Shown here piece after piece: positions 1 to 7,079 of a stretch of DNA of 14,942 bases (position 1 is its first letter; every line of letters begins with the position of its first letter). The position numbers and the translations under genes were made by a program. This DNA is from Candidatus Bathyarchaeota archaeon (GTDB lineage Archaea; Thermoproteota; Bathyarchaeia; Bathyarchaeales; Bathycorpusculaceae). Under the pieces are notes generated by a model, which did not search any database, was not told the origin of the DNA, and worked only from the letters and a program-made list of their open reading frames with translations. The stretch spans positions 16,573 through 31,514 of the forward strand of contig DUHG01000157.1 in NCBI GenBank assembly GCA_013330975.1. Direction: 5' to 3'.

Positions 1-378
1 GTGCATCAAAGGAAATATGGGAATGCCCAGCAGAACAACAATCCAGTGCTGAAAAAGCAGCATACCCGCAATAGCCCACATTAGGTATGTCACATACTGC
101 GGATGCCGAACGATAGAATATATTCCAGTATCAACAAGTTTGGTTGTATGAGTGTAGTTTTGCCCTTTCTTTACCTCGCCCTTTTTGCGAAATTCGAATA
201 TAGGAAGTACTCCAAAGATTATGCCTGACAAAACATACAATGTCACTCCAAAGCATGCCAATGCTTCATTTTGAGAAATTGCAGGCAATAGATAAATACC
301 AATAATTATTTGCGAGAAAAACAGAAGAGTTGAAACTGTCGCTGGGGCCCAACTCATTCCAAGACTTCGTAAAGACAT
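1..378 (-). CDS. Membrane methyltransferase, ICMT/PEMT-like (3' end outside window)
   Basis: The frame is open from an ATG at 378 to the window edge, giving 126 residues with no stop, so the C-terminus is missing. Hydrophobic stretches lie near residues 14-32, 40-60 and 96-122. The sequence VDTGIYSIVRHPQY (residues 82-95) is the SAM-binding signature of the isoprenylcysteine carboxyl methyltransferase / phospholipid methyltransferase superfamily. The ATG lies one base after the stop of the upstream paralogue, so the two genes are co-transcribed and probably translationally coupled. The substrate cannot be told from sequence; these integral-membrane enzymes methylate lipids, isoprenoid thiol-carboxylates or other small molecules. 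The family call is fairly safe and the reaction is unknown. Confidence 0.8.
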   Translation of the reverse strand, partial: MSLRSLGMSWAPATVSTLLFFSQIIIGIYLLPAISQNEALACFGVTLYVLSGIIFGVLPIFEFRKKGEVKKGQNYTHTTKLVDTGIYSIVRHPQYVTYLMWAIAGMLLFQHWIVVLLGIPIFPLMH

Positions 379-379
379 C

Positions 380-964
380 TTACTCGTTCTTAAACACCTT
401 GCCTATTGCCAATTTTCCAGCAAAGCACAATCCAGGAAGCCATTTAGCGACTCTCCTCTGATAGTTAATGTACTGGTTTCCCAGTATCCCGATTAGGCTG
501 TTTTCCTCGTGAGTTGCCATTCTGTCATAAAAGATAAAGAAAGCGATCCAGATCATACCTGAGGCAAGTGAACCGCTAATGAAAAGAAAAGATAGGCAAA
601 AAAGCAGTGTTCCCAAATACATGGGATGCCTAACCCAGCCATAAACTCCTGAATCAACAAGTTCAGGCTTTTCTCGAACCTGCTCCAAAACTACCTTATG
701 AGATTTTGACACCAGACAAAAGCTGAGACAGAAAAACAGCAGTGATCCTGCGAAAAGCACTGGAAAAGCTAAGGCTTCAAAGATTACAGTTGAATAGCCG
801 AATTTGAAAAAGCTCAATGTATCAATTACCCAAACAGCAAAGAACAGAATTAGCATGAGAAGCTGGATTCTGTCGCAAAGCGGATGTTCAGAACCCAATC
901 CCTGCCTCACAATTGAAAACTCCCAACCATGACTAATTATGCTTATTAGTTGATTACGCAGCAC
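380..964 (-). CDS. Membrane methyltransferase, ICMT/PEMT-like
   Basis: The protein has 194 residues and at least three to four membrane segments (about 33-52, 60-85, 117-131 and 133-147). The motif DSGVYGWVRHPMY ends at residue 116 and is followed by the EEN (153-155) and FG-like/Y-P region (GNQYINYQRRVAKWLPG) of the ICMT/PEMT fold, which binds S-adenosylmethionine. It is paralogous to the next gene downstream, starting one base beyond its stop. The start chosen is GTG at 964; no clear ribosome site precedes it, and the first internal Met (residue 37) would cut off a conserved-looking amphipathic N-terminus. Upstream lies a partial copy of the 46-bp element that also precedes cdhA. The substrate is unknown. 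Confidence 0.8.
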   Translation of the reverse strand: MLRNQLISIISHGWEFSIVRQGLGSEHPLCDRIQLLMLILFFAVWVIDTLSFFKFGYSTVIFEALAFPVLFAGSLLFFCLSFCLVSKSHKVVLEQVREKPELVDSGVYGWVRHPMYLGTLLFCLSFLFISGSLASGMIWIAFFIFYDRMATHEENSLIGILGNQYINYQRRVAKWLPGLCFAGKLAIGKVFKNE

Positions 965-977
965 GCCTGCAGAATTA

Positions 978-1023
978 GTTTAATAAACAACCTATTTTTA
1001 TGAATTATGTTTATTAAATAAAC
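978..1023 (-). promoter_or_regulatory. Partial copy of the shared 46-bp operator/promoter element
   Basis: The dyad GTTTATTTAATAAAC (minus strand, 1009-1023) is a perfect palindrome apart from its centre and matches the A site found before cdhA, the Mrp gene and the Lrp gene. A second GTTTA half-site starts exactly 31 bp away at 978 and is part of the short palindrome GTTTAATAAAC (978-988). Where the other copies have TATTAATA, this one has CATAAAAA (995-1002, minus strand), a plausible TATA box about 35 bp before the GTG start. The B site is weaker than in the other copies, so I rate this as related but less certain. Confidence 0.55.
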
Positions 1024-1047
1024 ACAAATGTTTGATTGAGGCCAGCG

Positions 1048-1631
1048 CTATATGTGAATTGAGAATTTGCGTCCTAAGCCTCCACTGACGACTGATTCTG
1101 TGAGTTCAATCCTAACAGGTCTTTCCAGAATGGTTTCCCAAAACTTTTTTACAAAAGCCTTTGAGTAGTTGCAGTAAGCAATCGAGACTCTCTCATCGTC
1201 TGGAAGACCTCTCAATAAGGCGCAATAGCATCTCATCGGTCTAGTAAACTCCTGTGACCTGTAGAACTTATACAGTGTTTCCCCTTCTCTGGCTAGCCTA
1301 GTTCCTGCCATAGGTTTTCGCTGTTCAGCTCCGAGGAACTCGTCAATGTTTTTGAACTTGTTGCGCCTAGCCTTTAGCCTTCTCTATTACTCTTTTATTG
1401 ATCCAGCACAATTGTAGCCACAGTTCTCCATGATCTGAACCCTTGTTTCTTTATCGACCAAGGCATCTATCTTTCCATCGCCGCTTTGACCCATTCAGCC
1501 ATCTTTCTCTTATCAGTCTTCTCGGTAATTTCTTCGCTGCCTTCCGCGACTCTCTTGCTTGTTTTTTCCCCGGCAAAAAGTTCGATATTTTTTTCTAAGA
1601 CTGTCAGCATTCCATGTTTTGTCTTTACCAA
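1048..1631 (-). pseudogene. Decayed gene, unidentified Cys-containing family
   Basis: Three collinear pieces make up one about 195-residue protein. Piece 1 runs from a TTG at 1631, with GGAGGGG seven bases upstream, to TAG at 1467-1469 (54 residues, ending EWVKAAMER). Piece 2 begins at once in another frame with KIDALVDKETRVQIMENCGYNCAG. It then meets tandem stops TAA-TAG at 1384-1389; the adjacent frame there reads KRVIEKAK, so paired indels explain the stops better than substitutions. Piece 3 continues through NKFKNIDEFLGAEQ and an 87-residue tail (from 1311) with MRCYC and AYCNYS Cys motifs, ending in TAG at 1048. I do not recognise the family. It follows osmC on the same strand. Single indel errors in assembly could mimic this, but three in one gene point to real decay. 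Confidence 0.7.
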
Positions 1632-1721
1632 CTCTACCCCTCCAGCTTCAGCTAAGGATGTTCACTCTGCATTGGCAGTGCGTGTTATTAACGCGTTTTT
1701 CGTCGAAGTCTCAGCTCAGAA

Positions 1722-2138
1722 TTACTCAGTTTTGCTCTCGAATTCGACTTTGACTGGGGTCGGATCTTTGAAGATATTTAGGACGGGGCAGTTTGCTTCT
1801 GTGCGTCTCCAGGCGGCTTCTAAGAGTTCTTTTCGGGCTTTTGAGGCGACGATGACCTTCATGGTTACGCCAGTTACTGCGGGTGATTCGGGCGCTTTGT
1901 CGGCTTCCACTGTAACTTCAACTTTGTTGGGCTGAATGTTGCTTTTCCTACACACATCAGCGAATATGGTTACACCGCAGTCGGCTAGCGCCATCATGGC
2001 GAGTTCCAGTGCTGTTGGACCGGTGTCTGTTCCTCCTGCAGGTGTGGATAGATCGCAGACAATGCTGTGGGTTCTTTGGTTGTCTACTGCTGAGCGGACA
2101 TTTTCCAGCCATGTTGCTTTTGCTTTAATTTTAGGCAT
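1722..2138 (-). CDS. OsmC/Ohr-family protein
   Basis: The protein has 138 residues, the usual length for a compact OsmC domain. The paired family cysteines are visible: C54 in LADCGVT at the start of the long central helix, and C117 in EANCPVL. In Ohr/OsmC peroxidases this pair reduces organic hydroperoxides; some family members have other roles. The GGTDTGPTALELAMMALADC region is the typical OsmC helix entry. The ATG start has GGTGA five bases upstream, the same arrangement as the Mrp gene. It lies 67 bp after cdhB on the same strand, so it may be read from the cdh promoter; an AT-rich stretch near 2160-2170 could also hold its own promoter. Its position after an oxygen-sensitive CODH fits a thiol or peroxide protection role, which is inference. 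Confidence 0.85.
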   Translation of the reverse strand: MPKIKAKATWLENVRSAVDNQRTHSIVCDLSTPAGGTDTGPTALELAMMALADCGVTIFADVCRKSNIQPNKVEVTVEADKAPESPAVTGVTMKVIVASKARKELLEAAWRRTEANCPVLNIFKDPTPVKVEFESKTE

Positions 2139-2205
2139 TTTTTCACCAATTTGTTTCTTTGCATATTTACAATTTAAGATTAGCTATTTGCGTCTTACTC
2201 GGCAT

Positions 2206-2742
2206 TTATCCTTCAAATTTTGAAGCCATTAGCTTGAGGTTGTTTGCCCAGTCATCTAGCGTCATGTTTGGGAAAGACCAGCTAGCATGCGGATGATACA
2301 TGTCGTCTAAAGTCATGGTTTTTAAGTAGGGCGCAAAGTGCTTGAGACCTGACAGAATGAGACTTTCCATGTAATATGGCAAACCAGCGAACAGTGCTAG
2401 GTCAGGGTGTCCTTCGCCGTCTATACCTCGCCATTCTGGGTCAACAAGAAGGTTACCGATGTCCATCGCAGACATGAAATCAGCTAGTTCATAACCTCTT
2501 TTTGAGAATTCACCCACTATGTGAGCAGTAGCAACAAGCGGGACTTTGGAAACCTTAGCGAAATCGATTAGGTAGTCAATCAGTAGTTTGCCTTGTAGTG
2601 CGCGTTCGGTTGAGTTGCTGCCCACAATAAGGAGGGGGTGAGCAGCTTTCTTGATCATAGCTACTGCTATTTCTGGTTTGGTGATTGGGTTTGCTTTCTT
2701 TGTGGCGGCTATTTCTGCACACTGCCATGGTTCACACGACAT
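2206..2742 (-). CDS. cdhB: CODH/ACS complex epsilon subunit
   Basis: The 178-residue protein matches the archaeal CODH/ACS epsilon subunit in length and pattern: an N-terminal CEPWQCAEIA segment, KPEIAVAMIKKAAHPLLIVGS opening a Rossmann-like domain, and a C-terminal MYHPHASWSFPNM segment. In archaea epsilon binds the alpha subunit in an alpha2-epsilon2 CO dehydrogenase module and is thought to assist electron transfer; it carries no metal cluster. The ATG at 2742 is preceded by AAGGAGTGA, which overlaps the stop of cdhA, so the two genes are translationally coupled. No cdhC, cdhD or cdhE follows in the window; the next gene is an OsmC-family protein. Confidence 0.93.
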   Translation of the reverse strand: MSCEPWQCAEIAATKKANPITKPEIAVAMIKKAAHPLLIVGSNSTERALQGKLLIDYLIDFAKVSKVPLVATAHIVGEFSKRGYELADFMSAMDIGNLLVDPEWRGIDGEGHPDLALFAGLPYYMESLILSGLKHFAPYLKTMTLDDMYHPHASWSFPNMTLDDWANNLKLMASKFEG

Positions 2743-2749
2743 TTCATTC

Positions 2750-5098
2750 TCACTCCTTCTTTTTACGTACCATTCTACGAAGCAGAGTCGGATCAGGGAT
2801 AACTGATTCCGTCCAGCCCTTAGCTTCTAGTATCTTTGTGAATTCGTCTTTCATGGTCATGGGGACATCAGACATCGTTCGCACGAACCGGTGCAAATCT
2901 TTTGGCATTGTTCCGTACAAACGCCTGTGCAGATCAATATAGTGTGAGAGCTTTATGCTGCGTCCTTTCCACGTATCGTTAGGTCTAATGCATAATTTTG
3001 CTATCGCCACCATGGCCTCTTGTTTTGTCTCAGCTGTTTGGAACAGGTGTTCAGGCGCGGGTCCAACGTTGACCTTGTTGCCCTTGCGAGCGTCGTAGAC
3101 TTCCCAGTTCTCAGGCTTGTCTGCTCTGCCTAAAAGCATACGTCGGTATTTGCTGCCGTGCGGACCAACAAGCACTGGAACGCCCAAACTCCAAAAGCCA
3201 GAAGCAATCGAAGCTGCCTTCTGTGAGTATGCACCCCATGCTAAACCCACGGCGCCTACACGGTTATGTATGTAATCAGCTATTTCCTCATAGTTACCTC
3301 GTAGGTTACGTTTGGCAAAGATGTTTGCCACTTTGATGGCAGCGCCTGCAATGTGCGAGTTTGCTACGCAGGAGCCTACGTTAAGTACGCCTCCAGCTTC
3401 GAATCCGCCTGGGAATTCCTCGTATAAAGTTTTGCCTTCCTCGTTCTTGTAGCTGCCTGCAGACATTGCTGAGCAGCCTGATGTGACCACTATAAATCGT
3501 CTGAGAGCGAAATCTCGGCATATGTCGTAGACGTCTTTGCCCCCGTGTGGATAGTTAGCACAGCCCACTACTGCAAGTATACCCGGGATTTCGCCTAAGA
3601 CGATGGGACTACCAACATTGCGTATTTCTATGTCTTGGACTGCGCCTCTGCCTGAACGACATAAGTTCTTCTCTTCTGTCATGGCTTTTTCTCCAGCCTT
3701 GACGATGAAGCTATGTATCTGCAATTTGACGGGACATGCTTCTTCGCAGCGTCCGCAACCTATGCATTCCTCGTACAAGTCAGAAAGGAGTGCAATGTCA
3801 CCTTCGGCTGCGGCTTTGAGGGCTGCGGGGATTTTAAGGTCTTGCGGGCAGCTTCTCTGGCACATGTTGCAGTGTCTGCAGGTCTTAGCAAGGGCTTTGA
3901 TTTCCTCGATTTCGGGAAGAACACTAACCTTTTTGCGAATTGGCGCGATTTTCTGTGCCACTTTGACTGCAACCTCACCGACTTTTTCAGGATCAAGAAT
4001 CAAAACGCCTGGAACCTTGCCGTTCACCAAGTCAGCCACTACCTCGTCCGCCGGATCGTCAGTGCGGTCTATGAAGCCTACGCAATTCTTCTCCGAGGCA
4101 GCGATAACGGGTGCTTTAACACGTTCAGCTTCCAAGGAAGCATCTGTTCTTACACATTGCTCATCGAGCACAACAACGTCAGCGTAGCCGCCTCGTATGA
4201 AACGAAGTTGCCATGAGATCGGACCGACGATTTTGGCTCTGTCATAGTATCGGGTGTTGTCAAAGGCAGTGCAGCAGAGGCCCACAACTTCCATCTTGTC
4301 GGCGAGATTGTTGTCCTTCATGTAATCGATAATTCCGACGGAGGGGACTACGTTATGGCCTATGCACATTATAACAGGCTTTGCAGTGTCAACGGCTCCT
4401 ATACCCATTTGAATGAGGGGGGCTTCGGGGTCCGCCTTCGGGAAGTTCAATGTGGAGATTTGAGCTATGTCGGCGACTTCCATCCCCACTTGGTCGATCC
4501 TGCCCGCATGGAAAGCCTTGGATTCAAAATCCAGATTACTGGCTTCTTGACCTGTGTGGGCAGTGGATAGTAGGTGTGTGATCTGTTTCTCGCAATATTC
4601 TAGAACTTCGTCTAGGTCTCCGAGAGTCTCAGGCTTTATTCCAGTGACAAGTCGAGTTACTGGAGCTTCAACCTTAACGTTCAGACCACCCACATCCAGC
4701 GGATAACGTCTTCCGTACTTTTCGATTAAATGATCGACCACATGGCGAGCGTGTCCTGTATGGGTAGCAGCACCAATGCTGCAAGCTAAAAGTACAATAC
4801 GCGATGACTGGGCACCGATGTCCAATCCACATGCTCCGCGCTTTCCTGCGGTCAGGTCACACTTGCCGTAGGTGCAGAGGCAACAGAGGTCGCAATCTGG
4901 CATGTAAAAGGGTTTGTATTTGTTGAGAAGTTTCATATCCCAATTTCGCAGGGTGGTTAGACTAGGCATAGGTGTTGGTCCCATTGGTTCGGCCCATGAA
5001 TCGTCTACAATTTTTCCAATGGAGAGTTCGAGGTTTCTGATTTGCCCAATATTGGTCTTTAGTTCGCCGATTTTTACGTGCACGTTCTTGCTAGTCAT
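2750..5098 (-). CDS. cdhA: CODH/ACS complex alpha subunit (Ni-Fe CO dehydrogenase)
   Basis: This 782-residue protein is the catalytic CO dehydrogenase subunit of the archaeal acetyl-CoA decarbonylase/synthase (reductive acetyl-CoA pathway): CO2 + 2e- + 2H+ to CO + H2O. Residues 69-90 hold the Cys set C69, C72, C73, C75, C80 and C90 for the B/D clusters. H248 (CIGHNVVPS), C276, C315 (LDEQC), C513 (VVGCANYPHGG), C542 (TSGCSAMS) and C577 (NVGSCVANSH) fit the Ni-Fe-S C-cluster region. Two inserted [4Fe-4S] ferredoxin motifs lie at C407-C417 and C445-C455, as in the archaeal, not the bacterial, enzyme. Length is typical of CdhA. The ATG at 5098 has GGAGG seven bases upstream. The promoter contains the full 46-bp shared element, with TATTAATA about 45 bp before the start. 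Confidence 0.96.
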   Translation of the reverse strand: MTSKNVHVKIGELKTNIGQIRNLELSIGKIVDDSWAEPMGPTPMPSLTTLRNWDMKLLNKYKPFYMPDCDLCCLCTYGKCDLTAGKRGACGLDIGAQSSRIVLLACSIGAATHTGHARHVVDHLIEKYGRRYPLDVGGLNVKVEAPVTRLVTGIKPETLGDLDEVLEYCEKQITHLLSTAHTGQEASNLDFESKAFHAGRIDQVGMEVADIAQISTLNFPKADPEAPLIQMGIGAVDTAKPVIMCIGHNVVPSVGIIDYMKDNNLADKMEVVGLCCTAFDNTRYYDRAKIVGPISWQLRFIRGGYADVVVLDEQCVRTDASLEAERVKAPVIAASEKNCVGFIDRTDDPADEVVADLVNGKVPGVLILDPEKVGEVAVKVAQKIAPIRKKVSVLPEIEEIKALAKTCRHCNMCQRSCPQDLKIPAALKAAAEGDIALLSDLYEECIGCGRCEEACPVKLQIHSFIVKAGEKAMTEEKNLCRSGRGAVQDIEIRNVGSPIVLGEIPGILAVVGCANYPHGGKDVYDICRDFALRRFIVVTSGCSAMSAGSYKNEEGKTLYEEFPGGFEAGGVLNVGSCVANSHIAGAAIKVANIFAKRNLRGNYEEIADYIHNRVGAVGLAWGAYSQKAASIASGFWSLGVPVLVGPHGSKYRRMLLGRADKPENWEVYDARKGNKVNVGPAPEHLFQTAETKQEAMVAIAKLCIRPNDTWKGRSIKLSHYIDLHRRLYGTMPKDLHRFVRTMSDVPMTMKDEFTKILEAKGWTESVIPDPTLLRRMVRKKKE

Positions 5099-5122
5099 AA
5101 ATAAGCCTCCAATTTTGGAGTA

Positions 5123-5168
5123 GTTTACCTGCTATACATTATTAATATTTTGTGTTTAAAAAATAAAC
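5123..5168 (-). promoter_or_regulatory. 46-bp element at the cdhA promoter
   Basis: On the minus strand this reads A site GTTTATTTTTTAAAC (5154-5168), TATTAATA (5140-5147), then B site GTATAGCAGGTAAAC (5123-5137). The A and B centres are 31 bp apart, about three helical turns on one DNA face. TATTAATA lies about 45 bp before the cdhA ATG and is the likely TATA box, which places the A site just upstream of the TFB-recognition zone and the B site near the transcription start. The spacing is identical in the copies at 10314-10359 and 12111-12156. The geometry would suit a dimeric or octameric Lrp-type regulator. Confidence 0.8.
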
Positions 5169-5222
5169 TCATCTTTTCCAAATTACACCTTCATTAGCCA
5201 TTTAGCCTACTAGAAAAACTCT

Positions 5223-5558
5223 TCAGCCCAAGTTGGTTGATCTTTCGTCCGAGGATTGGTTTCCTGCAATTTGCAGGGGGCGTCCTTCTGTCAAAGCTTG
5301 AGCAGTTTTCTTTCTTGCACTTTGAACCAGTCTCCAAATCGTTCCTCTTGAGACGTTCATTCTTTGGCCGGCTTCCTCTTGCGATAGCCCGTCCATGTCA
5401 ACGAGTCTGAAGGCTTCTAGTTCGGCCACTTCCATGAAGATGGGGTCCCCACTTTTCTGCGGGGAGGGCGTGAAGTTTTCCACAGATGTGTTGATCCCTA
5501 ACGTAACTGGTTTTGGGAATCGTCCTCTTCTGCCACATCTGTTTCTGCGTCGCCACAC
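5223..5558 (-). CDS. DUF134 (UPF0251) family helix-turn-helix protein
   Basis: The 111-residue protein has the DUF134 layout: a basic N-terminus (RRRNRCGRRGRFPKP), an acidic-hydrophobic segment EVAELEAFRLVDMDGLSQEEAGQRM, and a sigma-70 region-4-like helix-turn-helix, MNVSRGTIWRLVQSARKKTAQAL. The family is very often found beside NifX-like, DUF5320 and MinD-type genes, as here, and is presumed to be a transcription regulator; its ligand is unknown. The start is GTG at 5558, with GAGG about seven bases upstream. It lies 40 bp downstream of a 52-aa ORF on the same strand, and the two probably form an operon driven by the palindromic divergent promoter at 5797-5848. Confidence 0.85.
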   Translation of the reverse strand: MWRRRNRCGRRGRFPKPVTLGINTSVENFTPSPQKSGDPIFMEVAELEAFRLVDMDGLSQEEAGQRMNVSRGTIWRLVQSARKKTAQALTEGRPLQIAGNQSSDERSTNLG

Positions 5559-5598
5559 TTTCCCTCATTCTCCTGGCTTGTTCTTATTGCTTATTCAC

Positions 5599-5757
5599 TC
5601 AATATGTAAGTGGGCTATCTTTATCCTCAAGAACCCACTCCATCGCTTTTCTTGCTGCTATTCTCGCGATGTTTTGTCTCTCCGTGAAAGGTCCCTCTGT
5701 TAAATGCTCTTTCTCAAGAGCTTCTAGCATTTTTCTGATTTCTTCTTTGGATCGCAT
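5599..5757 (-). CDS. 52-aa hypothetical protein upstream of DUF134
   Basis: The frame begins with ATG at 5757 and runs 52 codons to TGA at 5599-5601. The product is highly charged and helical (MRSKEEIRKMLEALEKEHL at the start; ERQNIARIAARKAMEWVLED in the second half), with no Cys and no membrane segment. A TATA-like AAATATATAAG lies near 5791-5801, about 38 bp before the ATG, which would give a short leader. Amino-acid composition and position between a strong dyad and a regulator gene support a real small gene. I do not recognise the family; a two-helix partner of the DUF134 regulator is one possibility. Confidence 0.6.
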   Translation of the reverse strand: MRSKEEIRKMLEALEKEHLTEGPFTERQNIARIAARKAMEWVLEDKDSPLTY

Positions 5758-5796
5758 TGGGTTTTCATCTGGCTTAGTGTTTAGCGGAACTCTTAT

Positions 5797-5848
5797 ATAT
5801 TTCTGTGCATTATCACATAATTAATTGTGTGCATAGACACAGAAATAT
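5797..5848. promoter_or_regulatory. 52-bp imperfect palindrome in the DUF134 / DUF5320 divergent promoter
   Basis: The outer arms ATATTTCTGTG (5797-5807) and CACAGAAATAT (5838-5848) are perfect inverted repeats, and most of the interior pairs as well, centred on ATTAAT at 5822-5823. Inside are two similar 14-bp units, TGTGCATTATCACA (5804-5817) and TGTGCATAGACACA (5828-5841). Each is itself a TGTG-N6-CACA dyad, with centres 24 bp apart. The element lies between the 52-aa ORF/DUF134 unit (minus) and the DUF5320 gene (plus) and overlaps the likely TATA boxes for both. The DUF134 protein is the natural candidate ligand, by proximity only. Confidence 0.7.
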
Positions 5849-5872
5849 GGCTCGAAGAGGTGATATTTGAAA

Positions 5873-6139
5873 ATGGGATGGAGAGGAAGAGGATCAGCAG
5901 GTCCTTGGCCTGGAAGAGGACCATACAGCAATTTGCCACCATGGGAAAGACCTGGCTGGCTCTACGGCAGAGGGGCATGCTGGTACATGTACGAACCATA
6001 CAGAGCAGTGCCACCGACAAATCCTGAAGATGAAGCAACCATTTTAGTTGAACAAAAAATCATGATAGAAGACCAGTTAAAGTCCATGCAGGAAACACTC
6101 AAGAGAATTCAGGAAAGACTAAACCAACTCAAAAAATAA
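5873..6139 (+). CDS. DUF5320-family small protein
   Basis: The 88-residue protein has a Gly/Trp/Arg/Pro/Tyr-rich N-terminal half (GWRGRGSAGPWPGRG, then PPWERPGWLYGRGACWYMYEPY) with a single Cys, and a C-terminal amphipathic coiled-coil helix (ILVEQKIMIEDQLKSMQETL and on to LNQLKK). This is the DUF5320 layout, common in anaerobes beside NifX-like and MinD-type genes; its function is unknown. The ATG at 5873 is preferred over an in-frame TTG at 5867 because the ribosome site GAGGTGAT (5857-5864) stands eight bases before it. It is divergent from the DUF134 unit across a strong palindrome and converges on the six-gene Mrp operon. Confidence 0.82.
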   Translation: MGWRGRGSAGPWPGRGPYSNLPPWERPGWLYGRGACWYMYEPYRAVPPTNPEDEATILVEQKIMIEDQLKSMQETLKRIQERLNQLKK

Positions 6140-6141
6140 AC

Positions 6142-6196
6142 CCCCAATCTTTCTTTTTAATCTATTTTGAAGTATTGCTCTGAGGAATTGAGCAAT
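6142..6196 (+). terminator. Pyrimidine-rich terminator and stem-loop between convergent genes
   Basis: Directly after the DUF5320 stop lies a T-rich run (TCTTTCTTTTTAATCTATTTT, with interruptions, about 6148-6168) of the kind that ends archaeal transcripts. It is followed by a 7-bp inverted repeat ATTGCTC / GAGCAAT (6174-6180 and 6190-6196) with a 9-base loop. The stem-loop could serve the opposing minus-strand operon, which ends at 6207. Confidence 0.4.
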
Positions 6197-6206
6197 TGTG
6201 GTGCCA

Positions 6207-7079
6207 CTATTCGTCAAGATCCAGGAATGCAGCTAGCTTCTCCCACATACTCTTCATTTCTTCTGATACAGCGCTTTCGGAAGAGTATTCAACAACAGTT
6301 TTTCCGTTGACCATTGCCTGAGTAACCATGGAGTCAAAGGGAATAACGCCGACAACACATGTTCCGTTTCCTCTGCAGTAGCTCAAGACTTTGTTAGCAT
6401 TTTCCACATTTACGTTATACATGTTAATGCAGACAAAAGGAGTTACGTTGAAGTGATTCAGCAGTTCCAAGACCCTTTCAAGGTCATGAATGCCCGACAG
6501 GGTCGGTTCCGTAACAACCAACGCAGCATCCACACCTGTAATAGAAGCGATAACAGGGCAGCCAATTCCTGGAGAACCATCAATAATAATCAGATTTCGT
6601 TTCTCTTTCTCGCACAATATTTTGGCGTTCTGCCGAACGAGGGTGACAAGTTTTCCTGAGTTAGACTCGCCTGGATAAAGTATTGCATGCGACATGAAGC
6701 CGTATTTTGTCTTTGAAACGTATGCACTTCCAGAAATTCTTTCAGTCAGATAAATTGCTTTTGCTGGGCAAACGATGCTGCAGACGTTGCATCCCTCGCA
6801 GACGACAGCGTCAATCTTCAAATCATCTGTGACAGCGCTGAAAACACATTTCTCTTTACATAATCCGCATCGGATACATTCTGTTTCGTTGATAACTGCA
6901 ACCTTGGGTCCTCTAAACTGCTGCGTCTCGATTACTTCGGGATGCAAGAGCATATGAAGGTCAGGCGCATCAACATCGCAATCTGCTACAACAGCATTTT
7001 CTGCTAGAACAGCGAAGGAGGCAGCTATCGATGTTTTACCAGTGCCGCCCTTGCCGCTTAGAATCGTTAACTGCTTCAT
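6207..7079 (-). CDS. MinD-superfamily ATPase with inserted ferredoxin domain (second of pair)
   Basis: The protein has 290 residues. The deviant Walker A motif is at SGKGGTGKTS (8-17), with the MinD switch DCDVDAPD (33-40) and IIDGSPGIGCPV for Walker B. Between them are two [4Fe-4S] ferredoxin motifs: C68, C71, C74, C78 and C94, C97, C100, C104. This is the COG1149-type P-loop ATPase with inserted ferredoxin. Family members are widespread in anaerobes and are inferred to use ATP in Fe-S or metal-cluster handling or electron transfer; no reaction is established. The ATG at 7079 overlaps the stop of the upstream paralogue in an ATGA junction, so this start is preferred to the longer open frame reaching 7133. 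It is the last gene of the six-gene operon and ends with TAG. Confidence 0.87.
   Translation of the reverse strand: MKQLTILSGKGGTGKTSIAASFAVLAENAVVADCDVDAPDLHMLLHPEVIETQQFRGPKVAVINETECIRCGLCKEKCVFSAVTDDLKIDAVVCEGCNVCSIVCPAKAIYLTERISGSAYVSKTKYGFMSHAILYPGESNSGKLVTLVRQNAKILCEKEKRNLIIIDGSPGIGCPVIASITGVDAALVVTEPTLSGIHDLERVLELLNHFNVTPFVCINMYNVNVENANKVLSYCRGNGTCVVGVIPFDSMVTQAMVNGKTVVEYSSESAVSEEMKSMWEKLAAFLDLDE

Noticed and set aside
1486..1935. 149-aa plus-strand open frame
   Set aside because: It is antisense to osmC and the pseudogene; its Ser/Val/Phe-rich composition is that of a reversed coding strand.
3603..4216. Long plus-strand open frames opposite cdhA
   Set aside because: They lie wholly inside the clearly coding cdhA gene on the other strand and have no recognisable domain or ribosome site.
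6133..6141. AAATAAAC resembling half of the shared dyad
   Set aside because: It is the Lys-stop end of the DUF5320 gene; there is no GTTTA partner at the right spacing and no promoter position.
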